Assembly (NCBI GenBank): GCA_015272515.1
Contig: JACYLN010000080.1
Span: forward strand, 1 to 47,228
Reading direction: 5' to 3'
DNA length: 47,228 nucleotides
Origin: Leptolyngbyaceae cyanobacterium C42_A2020_001
GTDB taxonomy: Bacteria; Cyanobacteriota; Cyanobacteriia; Leptolyngbyales; Leptolyngbyaceae
The notes under the pieces are model-generated. The model was not told the DNA's origin. It saw nothing but the letters and a program-made list of their open reading frames with translations, and made no database searches. This document shows, piece after piece, positions 27,529 through 35,387 of this stretch; the stretch's first letter is position 1; each line of letters starts with the position of its first letter. The translations under genes were made by a program, and so were the position numbers.

Positions 27529-27894
27529 ATGACCCTTAATGTTGTGACTTTGGTTGGTCGGGTTGGGGGCGATCCCGACGTTAAATATTTTGAATCTGGT
27601 AGTGTGGTTTGCAACATGACCCTGGCTGTTAAGCGCCAATCCCGAAACAACGACCAACCCGATTGGTTTAATCTGGAACTGTGGGGGCAGACGGCGGAAG
27701 TGGCGGCAAACTACGTGCGAAAAGGTAGCCTGATTGGTGTAACCGGGTCTCTGAAGCTGGATACTTGGAAAGACCGCAGCACCGGCGTAAGTCGGTCGAA
27801 GCCCGTAATTCGGGTAGAACGGATGGAACTGTTAGGCTCGAAGCGGGAGAACGAAGCCGAAATGTCCGGTGGCGGATATAACGATGAGTTTTAG
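27529..27894 (+). CDS. ssb: Single-stranded DNA-binding protein
   Basis: The 121-residue protein is a single OB-fold domain: LNVVTLVGRVGGDPDVKYF, TLAVKRQSRNN, DWFNLELWGQTAEVAANYVRKGSLIGVTGSL. It coats single-stranded DNA in replication and repair. The C-terminus ends in NDEF, short of the acidic DDDIPF-type tip of enterobacterial SSB; this compact form is usual for this cyanobacterial SSB type. No clear Shine-Dalgarno is seen. An 11-base sequence, GCTTTCACGTC, occurs both before (27395-27405) and just after (27898-27908) the gene. Confidence 0.93.
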   Translation: MTLNVVTLVGRVGGDPDVKYFESGSVVCNMTLAVKRQSRNNDQPDWFNLELWGQTAEVAANYVRKGSLIGVTGSLKLDTWKDRSTGVSRSKPVIRVERMELLGSKRENEAEMSGGGYNDEF

Positions 27895-27982
27895 ACTGCT
27901 TTCACGTCTAGATCGGGTGGGTCTGTTGATGACCCAATCTCCCACTTGAATGCAGATTAACGTGAATTCGATACTGTCCTCG

Positions 27983-28092
27983 CAGACCTCTCCCTAAATC
28001 CCTCTCCTCGTAGGAGAGGGACTTGAAATGCCGATTTTCTCGCTGCTCCTCCCTTTCCGCGGCGGAGAGGGAGACTGGGAGGGAGAGGTCTG
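27983..28092. repeat. Nested palindromic element (MITE-like or bidirectional terminator)
   Basis: The outer arms CAGACCTCTCCCT (27983-27995) and AGGGAGAGGTCTG (28080-28092) are perfect inverted repeats of 13 bp. Inside are two hairpins: CCTCTCCT/AGGAGAGG (28001-28019), and CTCCCTTTCCGC/GCGGAGAGGGAG near 28049-28073 with one mismatch. The whole folds as a three-way junction. It lies between the convergent ssb and SIMPL genes. Elements with the same CTCTCCCTAAATCCCTCTCC flavour are, to my recollection, dispersed in many cyanobacterial genomes. Confidence 0.7.
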
Positions 28093-28108
28093 TCGAACTC
28101 AAGCTAGA

Positions 28109-28831
28109 TTAGTAGCTGATTTGTAGGGTGACGGTGGCTTCCACTTCTTGTTCTCCGCCTACTACAGGAGACGGTAGTGCAGCCGCTTCGGCGGTGTCTG
28201 CCAGTTTGGCGTTGTTCATGTTGAAGGGGCGAGGTGGCGGCGTAAAGGCTCCATCAATGCGGATACTGACTACTTCTCGACGAGTTAACCCTAATACACT
28301 GAGAACCGCATCGGCTTGACCCTGAGCATCTTGGGTGGCTTCTCGCAGGGCAACTTTTTGAGCGCTGGCGATCGCGCTTTCGGTTGCCACAAAGCTGACT
28401 CCATCAATGCGGCTAGCTCCTGCTTTGACAGCATCATCCAGAATGTCTCCAGCTTTCTGGGTCTCAATCCGGAAACTAACAATATTGCTGCCGTTGTAGC
28501 CTGTCAGCGTTTGGTTGCCGTTATCATACCGATAGTTGGGACTCAGGTTGATTCCGGTTGTTTCTAATCGAGTGACGTTCCGCGATCGCAACAGCGCTAC
28601 CACCGAGTTTGAGCGACGGGCAACTTCTTGTTGAACTTCGTTGGCTGTTTTCCCCTGGGCTTCTACCCCCAACCGCACCTGAGTCAGGCTGGTTGGCACA
28701 AGCTCTTTCCCACGACCGCTCACCGTCAGGGTTCGCAGCGTTTTCTCCTGAGCGATCGCTGGCGCAACCAAACTAATTCCCAGCACACAGGCACCAACCG
28801 CGAGCGCACTCCACAATTTCCACGAATTCAT
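28109..28831 (-). CDS. SIMPL-domain (DUF541) secreted protein
   Basis: From the ATG at 28831 the protein is 240 residues, with a clean signal peptide ending at AIAQE. I prefer this start over one 15 codons upstream because the signal peptide begins there and AAGGAA lies about 9 bases before it. The domain reads LRTLTVSGRGKELVP, then LGVEAQGKTANEVQQEVARR, LETTGINLSPNY and VEATVTLQISY. SIMPL proteins are periplasmic or surface proteins of uncertain role, described in oxidative-stress protection and in assemblies. It stands alone, divergent from a second secreted protein. Confidence 0.85.
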   Translation of the reverse strand: MNSWKLWSALAVGACVLGISLVAPAIAQEKTLRTLTVSGRGKELVPTSLTQVRLGVEAQGKTANEVQQEVARRSNSVVALLRSRNVTRLETTGINLSPNYRYDNGNQTLTGYNGSNIVSFRIETQKAGDILDDAVKAGASRIDGVSFVATESAIASAQKVALREATQDAQGQADAVLSVLGLTRREVVSIRIDGAFTPPPRPFNMNNAKLADTAEAAALPSPVVGGEQEVEATVTLQISY

Positions 28832-28991
28832 ACTCTCAGATTTCCTTAACCAATGAAGATGTATCCAATCTGCCATTGAAAGGCAACGATAAATGCCAGG
28901 TTACGATTTTGGAAACTCAAGCTGCGTGAGTGATGAGCATCGGGAGAGGCGCGTTACCATAACCACATACCGCTGTTGCATTCACAGTTTG

Positions 28992-29675
28992 ATGAAGATT
29001 TACCCCCTTTTGAGTGCCAGTCTTGTTGTATTAAGCAGTGCCATTGCGATCGCCCCACCCACTCAACCGGGCATCGCCCAGTTGAACAACGCAAACCCCA
29101 ATGTTTTCTTCCGCACCCAACACTACGGAGTACAAATCGTTTGGCGGGGGCGCAGACCTTACATGACTGTTAGTAATAACGGGTGGCGCGTCATGGTCGA
29201 TGCACCTGCGAAGATCTTGCCGCCACGAGGGGTTGCGGATAGCTGGACGACCTACACGGCTGCATCTGGTGATTACCTGGCAGTGGTTCGCGTGGGTTCG
29301 GGAGGGGAAGGGGCGATCGCAGTGGCGCTGGCAGGCAAACGCATCACAGAGGAATACGCCAAACCCACCTCTCGGAAGAAAACCAGCACTGCCAAAATCC
29401 CCGAACAAAATGGCACCGTGCTGGAGTTTCAAACAGAAGACTATGCTGTGCGGGTGTATCGTCAGCAGGGCGAACTGTGGATGAATTTGTATAACCGCAA
29501 AACCGAGAAAATTGACTTGAAGCAGGCAGCAGTCACACTAACCAGTATCAGTGACGCAACGGTTTATCGGCATGATGGCAAAGCAACGGTGCAGGCGCGA
29601 GAAGATGTGCGGGGAATGCGATCGCTATTCATCATTCAGGATAATCAAGTGCTATATCGGGGTGAGGGATACTGA
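28992..29675 (+). CDS. Secreted protein of unknown function
   Basis: From the ATG at 28992 the 227-residue protein begins with a signal peptide (MKIYPLLSASLVVLSSAIAI...). A start 33 codons upstream would put unrelated residues before the signal, so it was not used. The mature part is predicted mostly beta (VQIVWRGRRPYMTVSN, YLAVVRVGSGGEGAIAV, VLEFQTEDYAVRVYRQ, LWMNLYNRKT), suggesting a small beta-barrel or lipocalin-like fold. I do not recognise the family. It is followed 51 bases later by the ABC exporter ATPase. Confidence 0.6.
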   Translation: MKIYPLLSASLVVLSSAIAIAPPTQPGIAQLNNANPNVFFRTQHYGVQIVWRGRRPYMTVSNNGWRVMVDAPAKILPPRGVADSWTTYTAASGDYLAVVRVGSGGEGAIAVALAGKRITEEYAKPTSRKKTSTAKIPEQNGTVLEFQTEDYAVRVYRQQGELWMNLYNRKTEKIDLKQAAVTLTSISDATVYRHDGKATVQAREDVRGMRSLFIIQDNQVLYRGEGY

Positions 29676-29726
29676 CAACGGCAAACAACTTGACTACTGC
29701 AAACCTCATCCGTATTTCAACCCGCT

Positions 29727-30710
29727 ATGTCTGCAATTTTGGCTGAAAACCTGAGCAAATTTTATCCTGTCGCTGTTAAGGAACCGGGGCTAAAAGGTAC
29801 TCTCCAACATTTTTTTCGCCGCACTTATCGCAATATCAAAGCGGTGCAAGCCATTTCGTTTCAAATTGAGCCAGGAGAGATTGTCGGCTTCTTGGGAGCC
29901 AACGGAGCTGGCAAAACTACAACTCTCAAGATGCTCACAGGGTTAATCCATCCATCCGAGGGCAAAGTCAATGTTGCCGGACACGTTCCATTTCAGCGCA
30001 AGTCTGCCTTTTTGAGAAAAATTACCCTGGTGATGGGGCAGAAACAACAACTCATTTGGGATTTGCCCGCCCTGGATTCGCTGCGGATCAACGCGGCAGT
30101 GTATGGGATTGGCGATCGCGATTTTCAGCGCCAGGTCGATGAGTTAACCGAAATGCTGTCTTTGGAAGGAAAACTGACGCAACCCGTTCGCAAACTTTCC
30201 CTGGGTGAACGGATGAAAGCCGAATTGCTGGCGGCTCTGGTACATCAACCCCAAGTGTTGTTTCTGGATGAACCGACGCTGGGACTGGACGTAAACGCCC
30301 AGGTGAGTGTGCGAGATTTTTTACGGGAATACAATCAGCGCTACCAGGCAACGGTTTTGCTCACCAGTCACTACATGGCAGACATCACAGCGCTCTGTCA
30401 ACGAGTTCTGGTGATTCACCAGGGGCAATTAATATACGACGGTAGTTTAGATGGATTGGTGGATCGATTTGCCCCGTGCCGGGAAGTTGAGGTGGAATTG
30501 GCAGTGCCTTACTCCCACGATCGCCTTTCACTCTATGGAGATTTAGAAGCGATCGATGGGCGCGTTGCCAAATTTTTAGTGCCACAGGAATCCCTCACCC
30601 GCACCGTTGCCAAAATCTTGTCAGATCTGGAAGTAGTCGATTTAGCAGTGACCGAACCACCCATAGAAGAGGTGATTGGGCGCGTATTGCAATCTGGGTC
30701 AGTAGTGTGA
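29727..30710 (+). CDS. ABC-2 exporter ATP-binding protein
   Basis: The 327-residue ATPase has Walker A GANGAGKTT (near residues 57-65), the Q-loop region, the signature LSLGERMKAEL, and Walker B VLFLDEPTLGLD, then the switch His in LLTSHYMADI. The C-terminal extension of about 90 residues after the core is typical of NatA-like exporters. It energises the ABC-2 permease directly downstream, whose GTG start overlaps its stop by 4 bases, so the two are coupled. The cargo is unknown. Confidence 0.93.
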   Translation: MSAILAENLSKFYPVAVKEPGLKGTLQHFFRRTYRNIKAVQAISFQIEPGEIVGFLGANGAGKTTTLKMLTGLIHPSEGKVNVAGHVPFQRKSAFLRKITLVMGQKQQLIWDLPALDSLRINAAVYGIGDRDFQRQVDELTEMLSLEGKLTQPVRKLSLGERMKAELLAALVHQPQVLFLDEPTLGLDVNAQVSVRDFLREYNQRYQATVLLTSHYMADITALCQRVLVIHQGQLIYDGSLDGLVDRFAPCREVEVELAVPYSHDRLSLYGDLEAIDGRVAKFLVPQESLTRTVAKILSDLEVVDLAVTEPPIEEVIGRVLQSGSVV

Positions 30711-31513
30711 ATCAACAAAACCCTTTGAAAAAGGCATGGCGCATTGCCTCTACCCTCCTCTCTGTTTACTACGCCTACATGCTGGAGTACCGGGCAGAGT
30801 TGTTATTTTGGGTGCTGTCTGGGTCTTTGCCCATTATCCTCATGGGCATCTGGATTCAAGCAGCGCGTACAGGCGACTTTACCTTAACTCCGGTTGAATT
30901 TGCCCGTTACTTCTTAGCGGTCTTTCTGGTGCGCCAGTTCACGGTGGTTTGGGTAATTTGGGAGTTTGAACGGGAGGTGGTGGAAGGCAAGTTATCATTT
31001 CGGCTGCTGCAACCCCTCAACCCCATCTGGCACCACTTTGCTTCCCACTTTGCCGAACGCTTTGCCCGTTTACCGTTTGCCTTTATCCTGGTGGCGCTGT
31101 TTTTCTGGCTATACCCGCAGGCCTTTTGGATTCCCGATATTGGTCAATTAATCCTGGCGCTGGTCGTCATTGTTCTCGCCTTTGCCTTGCGCTTCTTGAT
31201 TCAATACACCCTGTCGATGGCGGCATTTTGGACGGAACGCGCCAGTTCTCTGGAACAATTTGGCTTTTTGTTTTATCTATTTCTATCGGGAATTATTGCG
31301 CCGCTAGAGGTTTTTCCACCAGTCGTACGAGAAATTGCCCTGTGGACTCCCTATCCCTATTTGATTTACTTTCCAGCAAACTTATTGGTTGGGTTACCCG
31401 TAGATGTGGGGCGGGGTTTACTAGTGATGTTGGGCTGGAGTGTAGGACTATACGTGCTTTACCGCTGGCTTTGGCGCAAAGGGTTACGGCAATATTCTGG
31501 GATGGGGGCTTAG
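30707..31513 (+). CDS. ABC-2 family permease, first subunit
   Basis: The 268-residue protein has six hydrophobic segments and the pattern of the ABC-2 transporters formerly grouped as DUF990: an early YYAYMLEYRAELLFW segment, FEREVVEGKLSFRLLQPLNP, and PLEVFPPVVREIALWTPYPYL. The EGKLSFRLLQPLNP loop is the coupling region seen in both permeases of such pairs. The GTG start overlaps the ATPase stop. The stop overlaps the tail of the inverted ParA gene by 4 bases. Confidence 0.88.
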   Translation: MNQQNPLKKAWRIASTLLSVYYAYMLEYRAELLFWVLSGSLPIILMGIWIQAARTGDFTLTPVEFARYFLAVFLVRQFTVVWVIWEFEREVVEGKLSFRLLQPLNPIWHHFASHFAERFARLPFAFILVALFFWLYPQAFWIPDIGQLILALVVIVLAFALRFLIQYTLSMAAFWTERASSLEQFGFLFYLFLSGIIAPLEVFPPVVREIALWTPYPYLIYFPANLLVGLPVDVGRGLLVMLGWSVGLYVLYRWLWRKGLRQYSGMGA

Positions 31514-32640
31514 CTGGGAACAGGTTGCGTCTGCCGCTTAATGCCTTCGATGTTGGTATGGTCTTCCAGGTAATCCAGCAGTTTGAGGAAATCGGTACGG
31601 GGCAGCGATCGCCCACCAATTTCGCGAAACGCTAACTGCGGCTTGCCATTTTCAACAATGTGGTAGCCCCAGTAGAGCAACTGCTTGCTGTAGCGAATCG
31701 CGACCGCATCGGGATCAATATAGTGACAATGGGGATCGTCCGCCATCATCAGCTCAAACTCGGTCTTTAACAAGCTGTTAAGGATGTTGTTTCGACGGTC
31801 TTCATCACTGTGGTAGTTGTTAATCAGCACGAATAGTTCTGCCGTTTCGTTGAGTCGCCGGATTGCCGTGAAGGTACGCTTTATCACGTCGGCATTTTTG
31901 TTAATGCCCAATGGGTTCAACGTGGTTGGAATGATGCAGTAGTGGAACTTTCGCAAGAAGTCTTCTGGATTGGCATCATATTCCGGGCTACAGTCACAAA
32001 TCACGACACGCGCATCCGGATATTCTTCCTCATTCCACTCGCTGTAGTTTAAAACGGTGATGGTTGCGCCCAATTGCCCTTTGGGTCCCGGCAGATACAC
32101 CCCATCGCCCAACAGTTTTCGTAAGTTACTCTGGCGATCCAGGTCAATCAGCACAACATCGTAGCCGTTTAAGGCGAAGGCTCCTGCTAGATGGGCGCTG
32201 ATCGTAGTCTTACCCACTCCACCTTTGCAGGTAAATACGCCGATGTAGGTCAACTTGGGACGGGGTGGTGGGGTTGGTATTTCGCCATCTTCCCAAATAA
32301 TTTGGTTGTCTCGAAAACTGCCCAGAGCAATGTCAACCACTTCTTCCGTCCGCATGAAGGTGAATACAGACGGTGTGTAGCCCGATGCCGAGATCAAAAA
32401 ACCTCGGTTAAATCGGGCAGACATGGGCTGTTCTAAAAAGTCGATAAATTTCTCTAGTTGTCCTGCGTGGACTTTGGCTCGCTGGTTGCGAACTTGCACG
32501 GCCACACATTCACCGTCTCGCTCCAATTCAATGTCGTAACCTTGTGTTCCTGGTGGAGCCAGCATTGCAGTCCAGCCTTCTTGCTCAAACAGGCTGACGA
32601 GAACTTTCTCGAAGTCGGATGGATGCTCAAACTGTGACAT
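31510..32640 (-). CDS. Fusion of an Mrr-like nuclease domain to a ParA/MinD-type ATPase
   Basis: In the 376-residue protein, residues 1-110 look like an Mrr-type restriction-endonuclease fold: FEKVLVSLFEQEGWTA, GYDIELERDGECVAVQVRNQ (Asp36, then Q49-V-R51 where active Mrr proteins have QxK), and FISASGYT. After a proline-rich linker (residues 120-130) comes a ParA-type ATPase with the deviant Walker A CKGGVGKTT (138-146), LIDLDRQSN and a Walker B-like VVICDCSPEYD. ParA proteins form ATP-dependent dimers that bind DNA and position cargo. No ParB or parS partner is seen. The gene lies inverted inside an ABC exporter locus. DNA targeting, or a defence role through the nuclease domain, is inference. 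Confidence 0.8.
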   Translation of the reverse strand: MSQFEHPSDFEKVLVSLFEQEGWTAMLAPPGTQGYDIELERDGECVAVQVRNQRAKVHAGQLEKFIDFLEQPMSARFNRGFLISASGYTPSVFTFMRTEEVVDIALGSFRDNQIIWEDGEIPTPPPRPKLTYIGVFTCKGGVGKTTISAHLAGAFALNGYDVVLIDLDRQSNLRKLLGDGVYLPGPKGQLGATITVLNYSEWNEEEYPDARVVICDCSPEYDANPEDFLRKFHYCIIPTTLNPLGINKNADVIKRTFTAIRRLNETAELFVLINNYHSDEDRRNNILNSLLKTEFELMMADDPHCHYIDPDAVAIRYSKQLLYWGYHIVENGKPQLAFREIGGRSLPRTDFLKLLDYLEDHTNIEGIKRQTQPVPS

Positions 32641-32825
32641 GGGCTTTTGTAGACTGCCGTTAGCCAGAGGGTTAAAGGTCGCTTATAGAGATTATCTCAA
32701 ACCAGCCCAAAGGCAAAGTACAGTCTTCCGTACTTCGTGTTCTAACAGCACTTTGAAGAAGAGCGATCGCTCCTCGCATCACCTTCTACAATCTGAAATA
32801 GTCTCGCACCTGGCTTACTGCTTTC

Positions 32826-33608
32826 ATGGAACGCTACTGGCATGTCTTAAAACTCTTCTGGGCAACGGCCCTGGCTGCCGAATTGGAATATCGAGTGAAC
32901 TTTTTGATTGCCACACTCAGCAGTGTTGGAGGCTTGGCAGGTAGTTTGTTTGGGTTGTTTCTGTTTTACCGCACGGGCTACACCTTCCAAAACTGGAATT
33001 GGGAGCAAGCGTTGATTGTGCTGGGGATGTTTACGCTGCTGCAAGGCTTTTCAGCCACATTTCTTGCTCCAAACCTGAACCGAATTGTGCGGCATATTCA
33101 GCAGGGCACGCTGGATTTTGTTTTGCTCAAACCGATCAATTCTCAGTTTTGGTTGTCAACTCACACTGTCTCGCCGTGGGGAATGCCAGATTTGCTGTTT
33201 GGTGCTGTGATGATTGTGTATGCCGGAAATCGATTGGGGGTGGAGGCTCAGAATTACTTGCTGGGATTGCTGCCCATCGGCTTTGGATTTGTGATGCTCT
33301 ACAGCCTGTGGTTTATGCTGGGGGCAATGAGCATCTGGTTTGTCAAAATTTACAACGTGACAGAAGTGCTGAGGGGTTTGCTAGAGGCGGGACGGTTCCC
33401 AATGGTGGCTTACCCAATGGGTTATCGCATCTTTTTTACCTTTGTGGTTCCGGTGGCGTTTTTAACGACGATTCCGGCGGAGGTAATTTTGGGGCGAGGC
33501 AGTGTGGGATGGTTGGCGGGAGCGGCGGTTTTAGCAGGTTTTTTGCTCTGGGCATCGAGTGCGTTTTGGCAATTTGCGCTGCGGTTCTACACAAGTGCAT
33601 CCAGTTAG
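32826..33608 (+). CDS. ABC-2 family permease, second subunit
   Basis: The 260-residue protein is the second DUF990-type ABC-2 permease. It has six membrane segments and the matching loop RIVRHIQQGTLDFVLLKPIN, paralogous in position to the EGKLSFRLLQPLNP loop of the first permease. In related loci the ATPase and two permeases are contiguous; here the ParA fusion on the other strand separates them, with 185 bases before this ATG. It is expected to heterodimerise with the permease at 30707-31513. Confidence 0.88.
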   Translation: MERYWHVLKLFWATALAAELEYRVNFLIATLSSVGGLAGSLFGLFLFYRTGYTFQNWNWEQALIVLGMFTLLQGFSATFLAPNLNRIVRHIQQGTLDFVLLKPINSQFWLSTHTVSPWGMPDLLFGAVMIVYAGNRLGVEAQNYLLGLLPIGFGFVMLYSLWFMLGAMSIWFVKIYNVTEVLRGLLEAGRFPMVAYPMGYRIFFTFVVPVAFLTTIPAEVILGRGSVGWLAGAAVLAGFLLWASSAFWQFALRFYTSASS

Positions 33609-33620
33609 GGATATGGCCGA

Positions 33621-33645
33621 AGAGGCATTGCATTGCAATGCCTCT
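33621..33645. terminator. 25-bp palindrome, probable bidirectional terminator
   Basis: AGAGGCATTGCA, a central T, and TGCAATGCCTCT are perfect complements. It sits in the 46-base gap between the permease stop and the stop of a convergent gene. No long T-run follows, so a purely intrinsic terminator is not certain. Confidence 0.5.
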
Positions 33646-33654
33646 CTCAATGTT

Positions 33655-34056
33655 CTAGATGCCAGTTGTTTTGGGGCTTGGTTCTCGCAGGCGGCGAACT
33701 TCTTTAATTTCAGCGGCGGCACCAAAACCGGGTTGTCCCCTGAGGTTTTGATACACCTGCTGAGCCACGTTGGGATCAAGCAATAGGCACCAGACTTGAG
33801 GCTTGCCGAAGTACTGGCAGCGATCGCCAACTTTGGTGCGAGGGAAGTTTGCAGTTTGCAGATACTGCTGGAAGGCGCTGCGTTGGGTGGGGGAGAGTTG
33901 GGATTGATCCACCATCACCATTTTGAGGGTGCCATTGCCAGAGCGACTCCTGGTTTGAGCGTGGAGAGCGGTGGCTTCGGGTTGTATAAAGGTTGGAACG
34001 AAGGTACTGAGAGCGATCGCACCCAATGACAGAGTGTGTAGTAATTTAAGAGGCAT
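33655..34056 (-). CDS. Small secreted protein of unknown function
   Basis: The 133-residue protein has a signal peptide (hydrophobic residues 7-24, cleavage likely near ALHAQT). The mature part is short, with two cysteines (CQYFGKPQVWC) that could form a disulfide and a helix-rich middle. AAAGGAAC precedes the ATG at good spacing, supporting expression. I do not recognise the family. It is convergent with the ABC permease. Confidence 0.6.
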   Translation of the reverse strand: MPLKLLHTLSLGAIALSTFVPTFIQPEATALHAQTRSRSGNGTLKMVMVDQSQLSPTQRSAFQQYLQTANFPRTKVGDRCQYFGKPQVWCLLLDPNVAQQVYQNLRGQPGFGAAAEIKEVRRLREPSPKTTGI

Positions 34057-34359
34057 GGTTACTGTTCCTTTTGTTTGTCAGTGACAAAAAGCGCAATGGG
34101 GATCGCGCCTCACTTTTCTTTCGCAGTCCTGGATCATCCCTCCGAAGACATCACGCCCCTCGGAAGCTTGCAAGTGATGATTCAGAACCTCCTGAAAGGT
34201 TAGTACAAATAAACTACTTTTGACAACCAGTAAATATTTTGTTTCTGGAACTACCTGGTTTCAGGACAGCAAATGTAAACTATTGCTGCGATCGCTAGGT
34301 GAAGCGTCGCAACTCTTTAGAGAATGTCGGGTTAAGTATGAGATTAAGGAGAAAGTCAA
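34057..34359. other. Intergenic region upstream of psaK
   Basis: This roughly 300-base gap carries the 5' regions of psaK (rightward) and the secreted protein (leftward). A TTGACA stands at 34220-34225 but has no matching -10 at 16-18 bases. I looked for paired RpaB (HLR1) half-sites, expected for a photosystem I gene, and could not support one. One HIP1-like GCGATCGC lies near 34289. Confidence 0.4.
34346..34351 (+). promoter_or_regulatory. Ribosome binding site supporting the TTG start of psaK
   Basis: AAGGAG lies 8 bases before TTG at 34360. No ATG lies near in this frame that would keep the conserved N-terminus. Confidence 0.6.
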
Positions 34360-34608
34360 TTGCTTCATTCACTCGTATTAGCCGCCACTTACAGAGCAGC
34401 CGATTGGAGTCCTTCGGTTGCTGTTGTCATGATTTTGGCAAATGTGATTGCGATCGCAATTAGCAAATTTACCATTCAACGCCCTAACGTTGGACCGGAA
34501 GTTCCCGGTTTAGGATTGAGCGTTCCCGCTCTGATTGCTGCTGCGTCCTTTGGTCATATCCTCGGTGCAGGAGCCATCTTAGGTTTGACCAATACTGGAG
34601 CGCTCTAG
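34360..34608 (+). CDS. psaK: Photosystem I subunit PsaK
   Basis: The 82-residue protein has two membrane helices joined by a polar loop with the PsaK pattern AIAISKFTIQRPNVGPEVP, and a C-terminal helix with PALIAAASFGHILGAGAILGL. PsaK sits at the periphery of photosystem I, near where phycobilisome or IsiA antenna energy is delivered. The start is TTG, supported by the box at 34346. A strong terminator follows at 34642. Confidence 0.95.
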   Translation: MLHSLVLAATYRAADWSPSVAVVMILANVIAIAISKFTIQRPNVGPEVPGLGLSVPALIAAASFGHILGAGAILGLTNTGAL

Positions 34609-34641
34609 TTTTTAAGTTTCTTAAAATCGAATTGGTTAAAA

Positions 34642-34673
34642 AAGCCAGGAAATTACTCCTGGCTTCCTTTTTT
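34642..34673. terminator. Rho-independent terminator after psaK, bidirectional
   Basis: AAGCCAGGA (34642-34650), a 6-base loop and TCCTGGCTT (34657-34665) form a perfect 9-bp stem, followed by CC and a run of six T. An A-run on the left side gives a T-run on the other strand, so it can also end the convergent SLOG-like gene. Confidence 0.85.
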
Positions 34674-34694
34674 GGGTTGGTTTTATCAGCCTGA

Positions 34695-35102
34695 TTAGCT
34701 GACAAGTTGCGTCGTCAGATCAAATTCGAGAAGTTTTTTACCGTGTAATTTTGCTAGCCGGGCTTCTTCGTGAGACTGTTTTCCGCCACCGATGCGAATT
34801 AACCAATCAACGGAATTGATAAAGGTTTGGCTTTCGTCGCCCCACTCATCTCCTACAATAATTGTTTCATCTACAGGAAAACACTCATACTCAAACGCTT
34901 TAGCACAGGCAATGCCGACGGTTTTCCAACCACGCTTTACGGCTTCTTCATAGGCGATCGCCGGAATTCCCAACCGGGTTAAACCCGACACAATTTCAAT
35001 CGGTTGACGCTTGGGCAGTGCATCAAATGCTTGACGAACTAAAACTCGCCCCAGGTCGTGATCAAACCCTTGACCAGAATAACCGACGATGCCTACGCGC
35101 AT
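34695..35102 (-). CDS. SLOG-like Rossmann-fold protein
   Basis: From the ATG at 35102 the protein is 135 residues. GAGGG lies about 6 bases upstream, which favours this start over one six codons earlier. It begins with VGIVGYSGQGFD, has SGLTRLGIPAIAYEEAVKRGWKT in the middle and LIRIGGGKQSHEEARLA near the end. This glycine pattern matches SLOG/LOG-like nucleotide-binding folds, in which the GGGxxS/T loop holds a nucleotide ligand. The reaction is unknown. It is convergent with psaK and shares its terminator. Confidence 0.65.
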   Translation of the reverse strand: MRVGIVGYSGQGFDHDLGRVLVRQAFDALPKRQPIEIVSGLTRLGIPAIAYEEAVKRGWKTVGIACAKAFEYECFPVDETIIVGDEWGDESQTFINSVDWLIRIGGGKQSHEEARLAKLHGKKLLEFDLTTQLVS

Positions 35103-35387
35103 ATCTACCCTCGTTTGCAATCACTGCTCTCTGTCTTTACGTTAGGAAACAGAGAAACTATGCAGAAACTTCTTAAAACTTACTGTACAAAGCGTGAGAC
35201 TACTAACTCACGATAAATTGCCCCACTGATTACTACCCAACTTAGTGGCAGAGATAGCACGGGGGAAACCGAGCAATTGCGTAGAAACAGCATTTGTTCC
35301 AAGATCTGCCGCAGGTGGTTAGGCAAAACAGGCTTGACTCATTAAGTTGAGAGGGTAATGGTGTTTTAATTCGAGTCGGAACTGTTC

